Positions 1-10,400 of a DNA stretch of 12,312 bases are shown here, piece after piece. Below the pieces are notes generated by a model that was not told the origin of the DNA, made no database searches, and saw nothing but the letters and a program-made list of their open reading frames with translations. Each line of letters begins with the position of its first letter. Positions within the stretch are counted from its first letter, which is position 1. Origin of the DNA: RUG11551 sp045546875 (GTDB lineage: Bacteria > Planctomycetota > Planctomycetia > Pirellulales > Thermoguttaceae); the NCBI GenBank assembly GCA_045546875.1, contig JAZQDP010000173.1:1-12312 (forward strand), given 5' to 3'. The translations under genes were made by a program, and so were the position numbers.

Positions 1-43
1 TGAGCTTGAAATAGTTCATCGGCTAGAATTAAGATTGTTTATT

Positions 44-66
44 AACTGTCTAAACAGTTTATTTTG
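44..66 (+). terminator. Weak hairpin with T-rich tail, possible terminator
   Basis: A perfect 6-bp stem (AACTGT at 44-49, ACAGTT at 54-59) encloses a 4-base loop. On the plus strand it runs directly into a T-rich tail, TTTATTTT, at about 58-66. This would suit a plus-strand transcript arriving from left of the window. On the minus strand, where the TraB-like gene ends at 81, the same stem is followed by an A-rich stretch rather than a U-run, so it is a poor terminator for that gene. The stem is AT-rich and short, so it may be chance. Confidence 0.25.
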
Positions 67-80
67 CTGGTAGCGCTATT

Positions 81-1016
81 TTAGAATTTCCAGGCTTTAA
101 TCCAGATGGTTTGATCGTCTTGCGGCTTCATATTGAAATCGCTTTGCAGTTTTTCTGAAAATTCTGGCAAATGGGCGGCGCCATAAAAAATGGCGATCTT
201 CTTTTTGGAATCGTCTTTAAGAATTTCCTTTAATTTTTCTAGAACTTTGTTGTTTCTGTCTGTAATAATAGACGTTCCGTCAGAGGTTCCTTTCATAGCT
301 TGTTCTGAATCCATGGAAGCAAACTGATCTGCCAAGGCGTCTTTAAGGGCTTTTTTGCGATTTTTCTTGAAGAAAGCCATGAATACTTTAGATTCGTCTG
401 CAACGGATGATTTTGAGCTGTTTCTCGCCATGCCAAATCCAACTTCTCTCAGATACCAGGCAGCAAACCCATCGTTACGAGCTTTCATAGCTTCGGCAAA
501 TTCCTTGGGGGACAGGTCGGCATGAACCATATTCTCACATTTATAATCAATGTGGTCTAACTGATGCACCAATCCGAGCAATTGTGCAAATTTAATCTGT
601 GTAAAACCGATAACGCTGGTAGGGGTTCTTTCTTCTGTTTCGGACGGTTCAGGACGGGTTCCTTCTTCTGCAACCACTTCATAAAGAACGACGTCGTAAT
701 CTTTGAACAGCTCGTTGAGTTCTTTAAAATAAGATTTTTCAGCAATGTGAATGGCTCCGACCAGATCGACGCACGCGCCATTTTCGGCAATGAACTTGCG
801 AACACAGGTGTCTAAAGAGCCGGTTTTCGTCTCTTTATCTCGGACAACGCGAATGTACTGAAATTGATCCTGTTGTTTTTTAGATTTTTTCGCCTTCTTG
901 GTAACGGTTGCGTTTTGTTCTGCTTGTGAAGCGTTTTCGCGAGCATACGTAAACTGGGAGGACAAGGCAATAAACATTGCCACAATAAAAAATGTTAAAA
1001 TGTGTCTTTGGGGCAT
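81..1016 (-). CDS. Secreted TraB/GumN (TIKI-like) family protein
   Basis: A complete 311-residue protein. Residues 1-25 look like a Sec signal peptide: R4/H5, a hydrophobic core at about 6-18, and a likely cut after T-Y-A25. A Lys-rich linker follows (about 40-47). The TraB-type core shows the family's diagnostic residues: a first GxxH (G-A-I-H, 87-90) after a hydrophobic strand, a conserved-type Glu in the next strand (V-V-L-Y-E, E113), and a second GxxH (G-A-A-H, 279-282) near the C-terminus. Two GxxH motifs plus a Glu are the expected metal or catalytic residues of the TraB/PrgY/TIKI superfamily; animal TIKI members are metalloproteases. The middle (about 150-250) is helical and charged. 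The start is supported by GAGG at 1027-1030, 10 bases upstream. Without a transmembrane anchor after the signal peptide, the mature protein is probably periplasmic or released. The substrate is unknown. It is divergent from the giant surface-protein gene; a functional link is speculative. Confidence 0.85.
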   Translation of the reverse strand: MPQRHILTFFIVAMFIALSSQFTYARENASQAEQNATVTKKAKKSKKQQDQFQYIRVVRDKETKTGSLDTCVRKFIAENGACVDLVGAIHIAEKSYFKELNELFKDYDVVLYEVVAEEGTRPEPSETEERTPTSVIGFTQIKFAQLLGLVHQLDHIDYKCENMVHADLSPKEFAEAMKARNDGFAAWYLREVGFGMARNSSKSSVADESKVFMAFFKKNRKKALKDALADQFASMDSEQAMKGTSDGTSIITDRNNKVLEKLKEILKDDSKKKIAIFYGAAHLPEFSEKLQSDFNMKPQDDQTIWIKAWKF

Positions 1017-1026
1017 TTTAGATAAA

Positions 1027-1030
1027 CCTC
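1027..1030 (-). promoter_or_regulatory. Ribosome binding site of the TraB-like gene
   Basis: GAGG on the minus strand lies 10 bases before the ATG at 1016-1014. The spacing is slightly long, but it is the only purine-rich Shine-Dalgarno-like match near the start, and the signal peptide begins cleanly at this ATG. Confidence 0.5.
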
Positions 1031-1205
1031 GTGTGGTAATATGGGAATAAAGGGTGGTGAGGGTTATTCGGAAAATAGGGTAGCTTCAAAATTTCTTGAA
1101 AAAATATTTAGAAGCTTCCGATATATCTCGAAGACGGTTATTACCCGCTTTTTATTATTATACGTTATAAAATCCTAAAAAGTTGCGAAAAAGGATCCAA
1201 AATTG

Positions 1206-1228
1206 GGAACTTTTACAGAAAAAGTTCC
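1206..1228. repeat. 9-bp perfect inverted repeat in the intergenic region
   Basis: GGAACTTTT (1206-1214) and AAAAGTTCC (1220-1228) pair perfectly around a 5-base loop, ACAGA. On neither strand is it followed immediately by a clean T-run, and no gene ends here, so a plain intrinsic terminator is not the best reading. It lies about 190 bases from the minus-strand start and about 255 from the plus-strand start. It could be a regulator site or an RNA hairpin in a long leader of the minus gene. Confidence 0.4.
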
Positions 1229-1335
1229 TCAAAATATAACATAGAACTATATTTAATAAGGGCAAAGTGTTAAATACAGAATTTCTATGCTAAAATCGGT
1301 ATCTATTCGCAGAGGGCATTGCATATAACCGTTAT

Positions 1336-1357
1336 AATTGTACTTGTATTTACAATT
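1336..1357. repeat. 7-bp inverted repeat upstream of the giant-gene promoter
   Basis: AATTGTA (1336-1342) and TACAATT (1351-1357) are separated by 8 bases, a spacing near two helical turns centre to centre that would suit a dimeric regulator. It lies about 50 bases upstream of the proposed -35 box. In DNA this AT-rich such repeats also arise by chance, so an operator role is only a suggestion. Confidence 0.2.
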
Positions 1358-1404
1358 TGCAACATTATTTCAAAAAAATGAGATAATCTCTGTCCCATTT
1401 TTTC

Positions 1405-1434
1405 TTGAATTGTTGTATAATAAGTGCGTATAAT
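1405..1434 (+). promoter_or_regulatory. Sigma-70-like promoter for the giant gene, tandem -10 boxes
   Basis: A TTGAAT -35-like box (1405-1410, 4 of 6 to TTGACA) is followed after 18 bases by a perfect TATAAT (1429-1434). A second perfect TATAAT lies 13 bases earlier (1416-1421); both sit in the repeated octamer TATAATAA, preceded by G. The downstream box has the better-spaced -35. Initiation near 1441 would give a leader of roughly 40 bases before the ATG at 1483. Confidence 0.5.
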
Positions 1435-1467
1435 AATGTATTTTGGTAGAGATGCCAACCTTTACAA

Positions 1468-1473
1468 AAGGAA
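1468..1473 (+). promoter_or_regulatory. Ribosome binding site of the giant gene
   Basis: AAGGAA ends 9 bases before the ATG at 1483. This spacing favours that ATG over the in-frame ATG codons at 1489 and 1507, which would be 15 and 33 bases away. The start therefore keeps the Met-Thr-Met N-terminus. Confidence 0.55.
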
Positions 1474-1482
1474 CCCTAAAAA

Positions 1483-4400
1483 ATGACTATGTTCCGTTTT
1501 TCATCAATGAAGCAAGTTTTGTCCGGTTTTTTCACCAAAAAGGATAAAAAAGACAATCGCAAAGAGCGTCATCTCGTAGTTGATGCACTTGAAGCTCGTG
1601 AATTGCTTACCGTTACACCTGCTTCGACGGCAAGTTTTTATGTCAATGAATTGCCGATTTACGAAACTAGTTCAGACATCATTGAGCAGATTCAAAACCT
1701 CCGCGACAACAACCTTTCGGTCGATTACGACATGGGCGGCGACGACGACGGCGATTTGGTAGTTGCCTGGGAACGTCCTGACGTCATCTATACAACCAAA
1801 GAAGGCGAAACGAGTCAATTCCAGCCGGTGATTGACAACACGACGCTGTCGCCGTCTCTGGACTGGAACATTTACGCTCGTTATCTGACTAACGAAACCC
1901 AGCGTCTGTATCTGGATTATGACGCTTTTAATACTGGAACGTATTCCAACATTGGTCTGTTCTACGGGCAGATGCAAAACCTTGATCCCAATGGCATGGT
2001 CGAAGATCCGACCGTGGATACAAAGATTGCTTCCGGTTTGGTTTATAAGATTTCCTTCACGTCTCAGGCGCAGCCATTAACGCCCAATCAGGACAGTATC
2101 AACGCTCGATTCTCGATTTACGCTTACGACAGCACTGGTCAGTCTACGGTTTCAACGTTCACGTTTAATGAAGAATATGCCAAAACGTTGTCGATTGACG
2201 CCACTACAGATAAAGACGTTTTGAACTACACCAATTCTATGGAAACCAATGCCGCAGAATTGCAAGCAAAATTGCGCGGTTTGGGTCAAACGCAGGGTAA
2301 ATATCTTAATGACTGCGTTGTCAAGGCAATCAGCCCCACAGAATTCTACGTTTACGTCTATTCCGAAGACATTCAAGCCACTTGGGATGGCTCGAAATGG
2401 GTTTACACCGGCGTTCCAAATCTGGCGATTTATCAGGAAAACCCGGAAGGAAACGACGCTTCCGGATTTGAAGTGTCCGCTGACATTTCCATTGTTAGCG
2501 CTCCGAGCTTGTACAATAATATTAAAGTCGACCCATCTCGCCCGCTGGACAGTGCAGACAACATTCAAAAGGCGTTTGACGCAAAGAAAAGCACCAATAT
2601 CTCGGCGCCGATTTTCATGCCTGCTCCAGACCGAATCAACGCACAACGTCGAGACATTCTGGAAGGACCGGCGACGGAATCGGACATGCTTATTTCAGGC
2701 GGCGTTTATCCGGAAGTGTTGGTCGTTCCGGTTTACGGTTTGACTGATGCCGACGGCAACTCTCTGGACGGATACGTATACGACATCACGTTTGTTGGAA
2801 GCAGTTCGTATATTAACCATCCGCTTTTGACCGCATTGGCAAGCGATGGAACTGACAGCCTGTCAGATGAAGCGATTTTGAAAGTGGTAACGGTTAAGGA
2901 ATCCAGTTCCGAATTCCGCGTCAACTCTCTGGAAGAAGCGGATCCGGCTGACTCAGACGATCCCTTTAAAGAGGTTACGTATTATAATCAGCTCAATCCC
3001 GCTGTGGCAATGGACGCAGACGGCGATTTTGTCATTACATGGCAAAGCGAAGTTTCAAACGTTCTCGTTCGCGGCAGCTATACCGACATTTACGCCAAGA
3101 CGTACTCCGCCCGTAGCTACATCAACGACCACTCCTATCTCAATGACGCTTACGTTGAGGATGAATCAGAAAAGATGTGGCCGTCCGATATGATGGTCAA
3201 CACGGTCGATACGTATACCTATATCGAAGTTGATCCTGACAATCTTGATCAAAATTACTACCAAAAGAATTCCAAAACAAAATACATTCAATCCGTTGTA
3301 GAAACATCCAAAGAGTTCCGCGTTAATACATCAACCACAAACGCTCAACGCAATCCAGACGTTGCCATGGACTTGGACGGCAACTTCGTTATCGTCTGGG
3401 ATTCTGAAGGGCAAACAATTAGCTACTTCAATGGCGTTTACATGCAACGCTATGATAAAGCAGGTAAAGCTGTTAGCGCAGAAACCCGTGTTGATACAGA
3501 AGTAACAGGCGCTTCTACCAATCCATCTGTTTCGGCTGATGATAATGGTCAGTTTGTCGTTACATGGGAATACACCAACAACCCATTGATGGACATTCAA
3601 TTCCCATACTACACATTCTACAACCACTACTTCAATTATTATTACGAAGAAGATTTCTACTACATGTCAGAAATCCATGCGGCAGTATACAACACGATCT
3701 ACCCGACCAATGAAGAATTTGGTTTGATTCAGGAAGAATACGTTGTTGGCGCTACGGATGCAAACGGTGGTAAAGATCCACAGGCAGCTTGGTCTGATAC
3801 AGGTGATTACATCATCAGCTGGACGGGATTGGAAACAGACACTGATTCTACCGGAGAAATCTCTTCTGGCGTGTATGCGGAACAGTATAAAGTCATTATG
3901 ACTGAAATACCGGTTGAACAGGAAGACGATCAAGCAGTTGTCAATCCAGATGATGATGCTGAAGCAGCCGCTGATGGCGAAGATACGTCTACAGAACCTG
4001 TTACCGAGATAAAGAAGACTGTAAATAAAGTTCGTAACGTTTACCGTGTTAACAGTGCTACTTTTAACATTAACGAAAACCCAACGTACTGGGATTACAG
4101 CCAGTTGGTTGGACAGGTTGGACTTGATGCAGATGGCGATGTTGTTGTTACATACGCTGGATACGGTCCTGACGTTTCTGTTAACAGCATCATTCCATAT
4201 ATCAGCGGGGCAAGTTTGTCAACAACGAATTCATATACGTTGTTCCTTAATAATATGAAGAACCTGCTCAATACGCAGACGCAGATTCTGAAAGCCAAGT
4301 ATGGAGACGAACCATTTGCCGATTTGACCAATTTCTTTAATCCCACCGGTAGAGCCACAGGAACCAAGGCTGGCGATTCATTTGGTTCAATTACTAAAGA

Positions 4401-7400
4401 TAAAGTTGACGAAGACGGTACTCTTATAACGTTTACATCCAAGCGAATGCAAGATCTGCTTCGCGAACTTCGGTTTGACGAAGATTTTAACCTTGAGTTG
4501 ACTGGAACTTACGAATGTCATGGCGACGTCAACAGCGTTATTGCAATGGTGTTAACAAACGCTCAACTGCTTTTCCAGTACGATCCGCAATATGAAACGC
4601 TTCGACAAAACGAAGTGGAGTTCCATAATGTTCAAAACGTTGTCTTGGGCGCATTAGCGTCCGTTCTCGAATCTCAATTCGGGTTACTCCGAGGTGAATC
4701 CTCTGGCGTTATGTTCACTCAGATTGACGCTGCTGTCAATAAGCTTGCGACAAACGCAGGCGATGGAACTGACGACGGAACAACCGACGATACCGGAACG
4801 ACAACCAATACAATTACCGGCGTTTCGACGGATTTGGCGTCTTCAGCTATTATTCACAGTGATTCTGTTGTCAACAGCAAACGCGATGGCGTTACGGCGG
4901 TTGCCAATATCGCTCTGGACGTTTCCTTTAACCGCATTTGGGATAATATCAGTCTGACGGTTGTCAATAAAGCGAACCAGCAGACTCAGGTTGTTGGCGT
5001 TGATCTGTTTACTGAGGCGTATGAAGACGTTGGCGATGGTTTGTATGAACTCAACACCGCCAAGGCGGCAGAAGCTATCGAAAAGGCAATTTCTGCAGCC
5101 ACAAATGTTGTCGGAACCAGCTGGCGCGATGAAACCAACCGGGAACTTGACCTCTACGAAGGTCCGGTTGAAGTCCGCGCTATTGATTGGAACGAACTGC
5201 AGTCTCGCGGTTTAATGCACATTGACAACGAAGCGACCCGTTATTCCAACGCCTCTATGGACATGGAAATGTTCCGCAGATGGTATACCGAAAATGCTGC
5301 GGTGTTACTATTCGAGACTGGCGTTACCCGTTTTGAAAACTTGACGTTTAACGACATTCTGGACTTCATCAATAATGAAGATCTTGATGACGATGAACGC
5401 CAGGAAAGAGTTGACAGTCTGCCTGTCATTTTTGAGATTGTCTTCCAGGGCGGCGTCCACGATCTGGAATTGTCCATGACGTGGGAAAATGCGACAGTTC
5501 GCAACGCGGAAGTTCAAACTTTGACGCTCAATCCAAACGAAGAAGGAACGCTGTACTACGCTATTCAGGTCAACGGCGAACCGGACGCCTTTGAAAACCC
5601 CAGTCAGTTGCTTACGTTTGACTGCACCGACGAAGACAGCGTCATGGCGTCTATTGACCGGTTGCAGGGCTACCTGGTCAATCTGGGTTACAACCCGGTT
5701 GATGTTGATCTGGTCAGCGCGCCGACTGACGACGACGGCGAAACGATTTGGGGCGTTGGAGAATACCAGATTCGCATTGGATTTGCCGGAAACGTTGGCG
5801 AAAATATTACGATGCAGTTCTATGGCACGTTTGTCCTGCCGCCGTTGACAGACGAGGGCGGTTACGATCCTGCCAGCTATCCATGGCTGAGAAGCGGTCG
5901 ATTCCGAACCATTCAGGACGGTGGAACTGTTAACCGCGCCCGATTTGGCGTTTCCATGTACTACTATGGCGACTTGGGAACTCCTCAGACGGACGCTACA
6001 ATCAACGTTACGCCGGAAGGCTCGTTCCAGATTGGCTATCTGCAGCATGAACTGTACAATAGCCGTGCGATGTCGAACCAGTACGCCAACAGCACGTTCA
6101 ACAGCTATTCCAACACCAACGTTCTCGTGCGCGCTTTTACCGAGGCGACGGACACCGCTGGTCCAAAGGTTTCCGGAATTAACATTGACGGCAAGCGCGT
6201 CCAGCAGAATGCAGAAATCAACGGGGAAGGCATCAATTACGTCATTGTCTACTTCAATGAAGAGATGATGTACTACGATTACAGAACCAAGTTCAGCAAT
6301 TCTGAAAGCGCGGATTGGGACAACAGCGTTATCAATCCGGAAAACTGGCAGCTGACCAAAGACGGCACGCCGCTGCAAGGCGTTATTACTGATATTTACT
6401 ACGGCATGAACATGTCGCAGTACATTCTGGATGAAAACGGCGCTCCGCTGTCGGAATTCGGTTCCAACAAGTGGGAAGCCGTTATTATGCTGGATTCGTC
6501 GCTGGTCAATGGTTCGTACGAAATCGTTGCCAATAAACGATTGGAAGACGTCAAGGGCAATCGTCTCAACAGCAATGGCGAAAACACCGATGGCGGCGAC
6601 ACGAATTTCTCGTTTAACGTTACAACGTACGACGCTGAAGGTCCGTTTACCGGCGAAGGTACAGACAAGAACTACTTTGAACAGACGCTGGAAGGCGATT
6701 CCGATTTCCGCTGGTCGCCCAACGCGGTTGGCATCAATGACGACGGCGATACGGTTACCGTCTGGATTTCCGAGAACGACGAAGGCATCGAAAACATTTA
6801 CTATCAGATCGAATACGCTGTTTATGACCAGCAAAGCGGCAGTTATGTCGTCGATCCGGAAAAGACTGTCAAGCTGACGCTGTTTGATGAAACCGGCGTT
6901 GACAGAAGCATTTATCCTGGAGAAGAACACAACATTCAGCACGCTTCCGTTGCCATGGGAGAAGACGGCGACTTTATCATCACGTGGTCTGAATATAACC
7001 TCGACAGCAGCACTGGCAAGGTTTCCTGGGACGTTTATGCCAGACGTTACAATCTGGATGGAACGCCAAAAGACAATCTGCCAACGCTGTTGAGTTACGA
7101 AGAGGGCATCAACAACCATGAAAGTTTGCGCGTTAATACGTCAACCTTGGGCGATCAGATGTACTCCAGCGTTGCGATTAGCGCTTTGGGCAACTACGCT
7201 ATTACCTGGATGTCTCTGGATTATCAGGATATTAGCGAAAAGATCAACGCAGACTGGGATATTTACGCAGCTCAGTACTATGCTGACGGAAGCCGCAGAG
7301 TTGACGAAGTGGCAACCCAGGAGATTATCTTTACGTCCGCGATTTATGATGGATCCTTCCGGATTCAGTACACGCCAGACCAGAGCAAGTATCTGGAAAC

Positions 7401-10400
7401 AGATGACGATATTCGAACTACATCTCAAATAACCATTATTCCTCCGGTTGGCGACGATGCGTATGGCAAGATTGAGTTCAACGGCGTTACTCTTGACAAT
7501 ACTCCTGCCAACTTTGCTTTGATTATCAAGAAAGCGTTGCAGGAAATCAATATTGACGCTGTTGTCGAACCGACCAGCTACGAATTTTATACCGTTAAAT
7601 TCAAGTCGATGGACGGTTCGCCAATTCCAGCCAACCTTGGTGAATTGGCTGTCCTGCCCACCAGCCTTTTGCTTTCGTCTGAAGGCAAGGCGATTAACTC
7701 GACCGTCAGAACGAAGTACGCTGCCGACTCCGGCGAGATTCTGGTCAACGAAAGCTACATGCTTACGCCAGGTTCCGCAGAAATTCAGCGAGTCAGTTTC
7801 GGTACAGGCTCCAACTTCTCGAATCTGGTCAGCTTCTACTTCGAGTTTGACTATACGGACTACGAAGGCGTCGTTCACAACTGCAAGACGACTCAACCGG
7901 TTGTATTCCGACCTGGTTTGCTTGGAACTGCGGCTGACGACAACGGCGGCGATGATAACGACGCTAACATGTCTGACGGCGATCAGCATCTGATTGATAA
8001 CGACTTCGACGCGGATTCTGACGAGTCTTATCATCGAATCGACAGCATTATCGATGCGCTTGGCACGTTCAAAGATCAGTTTGGCAACTCGATTAACATT
8101 GCCAGCGACGAAGACGGCGACGCGTCGGCTCTTGACAGAGATGTATTCCTGTTGGGCGTTGATAACAACAAGAATACGGTTACGGTTTACTTCGCTAATG
8201 CTGTATTAGGGTATGACGTTTCCGATTTGCGAATCAGCGGCGTCCAAGTGGAAGACAAGAAAATTGCGGTGAATGTTACCTCTAAAGAGATTTCCCAGGG
8301 AACAATGGGAGGCATTCTTGCCAATCCGACCGCGATTGCCATTGCCAACAATCCGGACAACTACTTCGATCTGGAATCCCGTCATCAAATGTTCCCGGAT
8401 ATCGGTATGGATGCGGAAGGAAATTTTGTTGTAACGTGGACCAGTTATGGAGACGCCAAGTATGGAGATTCTTCAACGGAAGCCAATGTTTACGCCAGAC
8501 GTTATGACACCAATGGCAATACAATTTGCGTTGGTCTGGTCAATACAGATAACCTTGAAGGCACTCAGAAGTGGTCGTCTGTTGACATGGACCGCAAGGG
8601 CGATTTCGTGATTTCGTGGACTTCCGATTACGAAGATAACATCGAAATCTACGCGAAACGCTATGCGTTCCTCAAGGCGTACTACGAAGGCGAAGCTGCG
8701 GCTTCAACTCTGGATCCCGAGAGAGATACCCCAGCGTCCTACTATACAGAGGCGTATGATACGAATAAAGCCGGATTCCTTATTGACTACAAAGATAGTC
8801 CGATATTCTTCCATTCCGGCATTGTTGACGGAACCTTTACGGTTGAAAACTATGCTGACCTGGAATACAAAGCTCTCGGCGGTTCCTTTATTGTCAACAC
8901 GACGCAGTTGGGCAAGCAGCAGTACTCCAAGGTTGCCATGGACGCCAACGGCAACTTCATCATAACCTGGGAAAGCGACGACGCCACGTTTAACGTTGCA
9001 GATAAAGAGTATTCGATTTATGCTCAGAAGTACCTCAACAACATTAACGCATTGTCAACGACTGATAATGGCAAAGCCGGCAATGAAATGTCGTTCTCGC
9101 ACACAGCGGTTGATGGTCATTCAGATCGATTCCCGTCCGTTGCCATGAATTCAGACGGCGACTGGATTATTGCCTGGACGTGCTTCCCAGAACGCGACGA
9201 CACTCAGTCTGAAATTTGGCACGTTGTCAATCGTGAAAAACCGTATGATGACAATACCTCTCCGGTTATTACCAAATTCCAGGCGGTTTCGCCGGTTGAA
9301 CAGGGCGACCTGTTTACCTACGTCTATGATAACGATGGCAATCGCGTTACAGACGAAAACGGCAATCCGGTCTTTACGTGGGCGGATAGCGAGCAGCGTT
9401 ATTCTGTCAATGATGACAATGAAATCAACACGGTTGACATCAATGGCGTCATTACGTCCAATCAGCCTTTGAACAACCCGGAAAATCCGACGTATGTTTA
9501 CGACGATACGACGCAAAAACTCGATATTTACCAGCAGGACGGGTCAACTACTACAAAGGACGTTACCGTTACGGACGATCTGCCGTACGAAGACTTTACG
9601 TCTAACGGTCTGTTGAATTACATCTTTACCAATGACGAAGACACCGGACAGAAAGAATACGCCTTTACCGATACAAAGGATTCTTATCTGGACATCGGCA
9701 ACGGAAAGATTTACAATTCCGAATACAAGACTCAGGACATGGATTACCTGATTTCAAAAGACTATGCGCTGGACGAAAACGGCGAACAGGTAGTCGCTTT
9801 GATTGTCGGGTTCTCCGAAGAAATGAGCCATACCGGAGCCAGCAGCGTTCTCAATCCGAGCAACTGGAACATTTATCGAACCGATATCGAAGGCAACAAG
9901 ATCCTCGTTCCGATTCAGGACATCGTCGATCGTGAAGATTCCATGTTCTCCGTTGGAGACGATGGTAAGAACGAGATTGTCATTTATATTAAACCTGGCG
10001 ATGACGGACTTCCCGCTTTGGAACCTGGCTACACCTACGAGTTCATAGGGTCTACCAACATGGAAGACCTCAACAAGAACCCGCTGGACGGTTCTTACAG
10101 CAAATGGGATTATGGCAAAACCAATGGTCAAGTTGGCGGTACGGAAAGTACAGACTTCGAGATGGCTGTTGACGTTGGCATTCCGTCCTCGTTGGATTCC
10201 GGCAACGTTTCAGAAGATCCTAATAAATTTGAAGCTGCCGATTTGAAGGGCGACACTCTGGTCAACTACAATAACCAGGAAGGCATCCAGGAAAACTCTG
10301 CCGTTGCAATGGACCAGTATGGCAACTATGTCGTTGTCTGGGAAACCGACTGGATTCCAGAAGACAGAGACGGCGATTATCAGAACAATCCAGCGCTCAA

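Larger units (their letters stand above)
1017..1482. other. AT-rich divergent intergenic region
   Basis: These 466 bases between two divergent start codons hold no credible gene. The composition is clearly more AT-rich than either flanking gene. It contains the leaders of both genes, a promoter candidate for the giant gene (1405-1434), an inverted repeat at 1206-1228 and a smaller one at 1336-1357. For the minus gene a TATAAT lies on the minus strand at 1157-1162, but I find no convincing -35 at the right spacing, so its promoter stays unassigned. Confidence 0.7.

Noticed and set aside
71..78. TAGCGCTA palindrome just after the TraB-like gene
   Set aside because: A palindrome with no loop cannot form a terminator hairpin and an 8-base palindrome is expected by chance.
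564..815. Plus-strand frame inside the TraB-like gene
   Set aside because: Antisense to a gene with a signal peptide and conserved GxxH motifs; no ribosome binding site or domain of its own.
1157..1162. Minus-strand TATAAT as promoter of the TraB-like gene
   Set aside because: No -35-like hexamer at 16-18 bases and no extended -10; such hexamers are frequent in DNA this AT-rich.
1483..1580. Classical Sec signal peptide at the start of the giant protein
   Set aside because: The hydrophobic run near residues 12-17 is only about six residues long and is followed directly by a highly charged stretch.
2249..2743. 164-codon frames on both strands in the same place
   Set aside because: Both overlap the giant gene in other frames and give Arg/Thr-rich or Val-rich compositions typical of shadow translations.
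5308..7119. 603-codon open frame on the minus strand
   Set aside because: It lies fully antisense to the giant gene, lacks a plausible ribosome binding site and gives a protein without recognisable domains. The plus-strand frame has clear modules over the same bases. The same holds for the 297-codon minus frame at 7141-8034.
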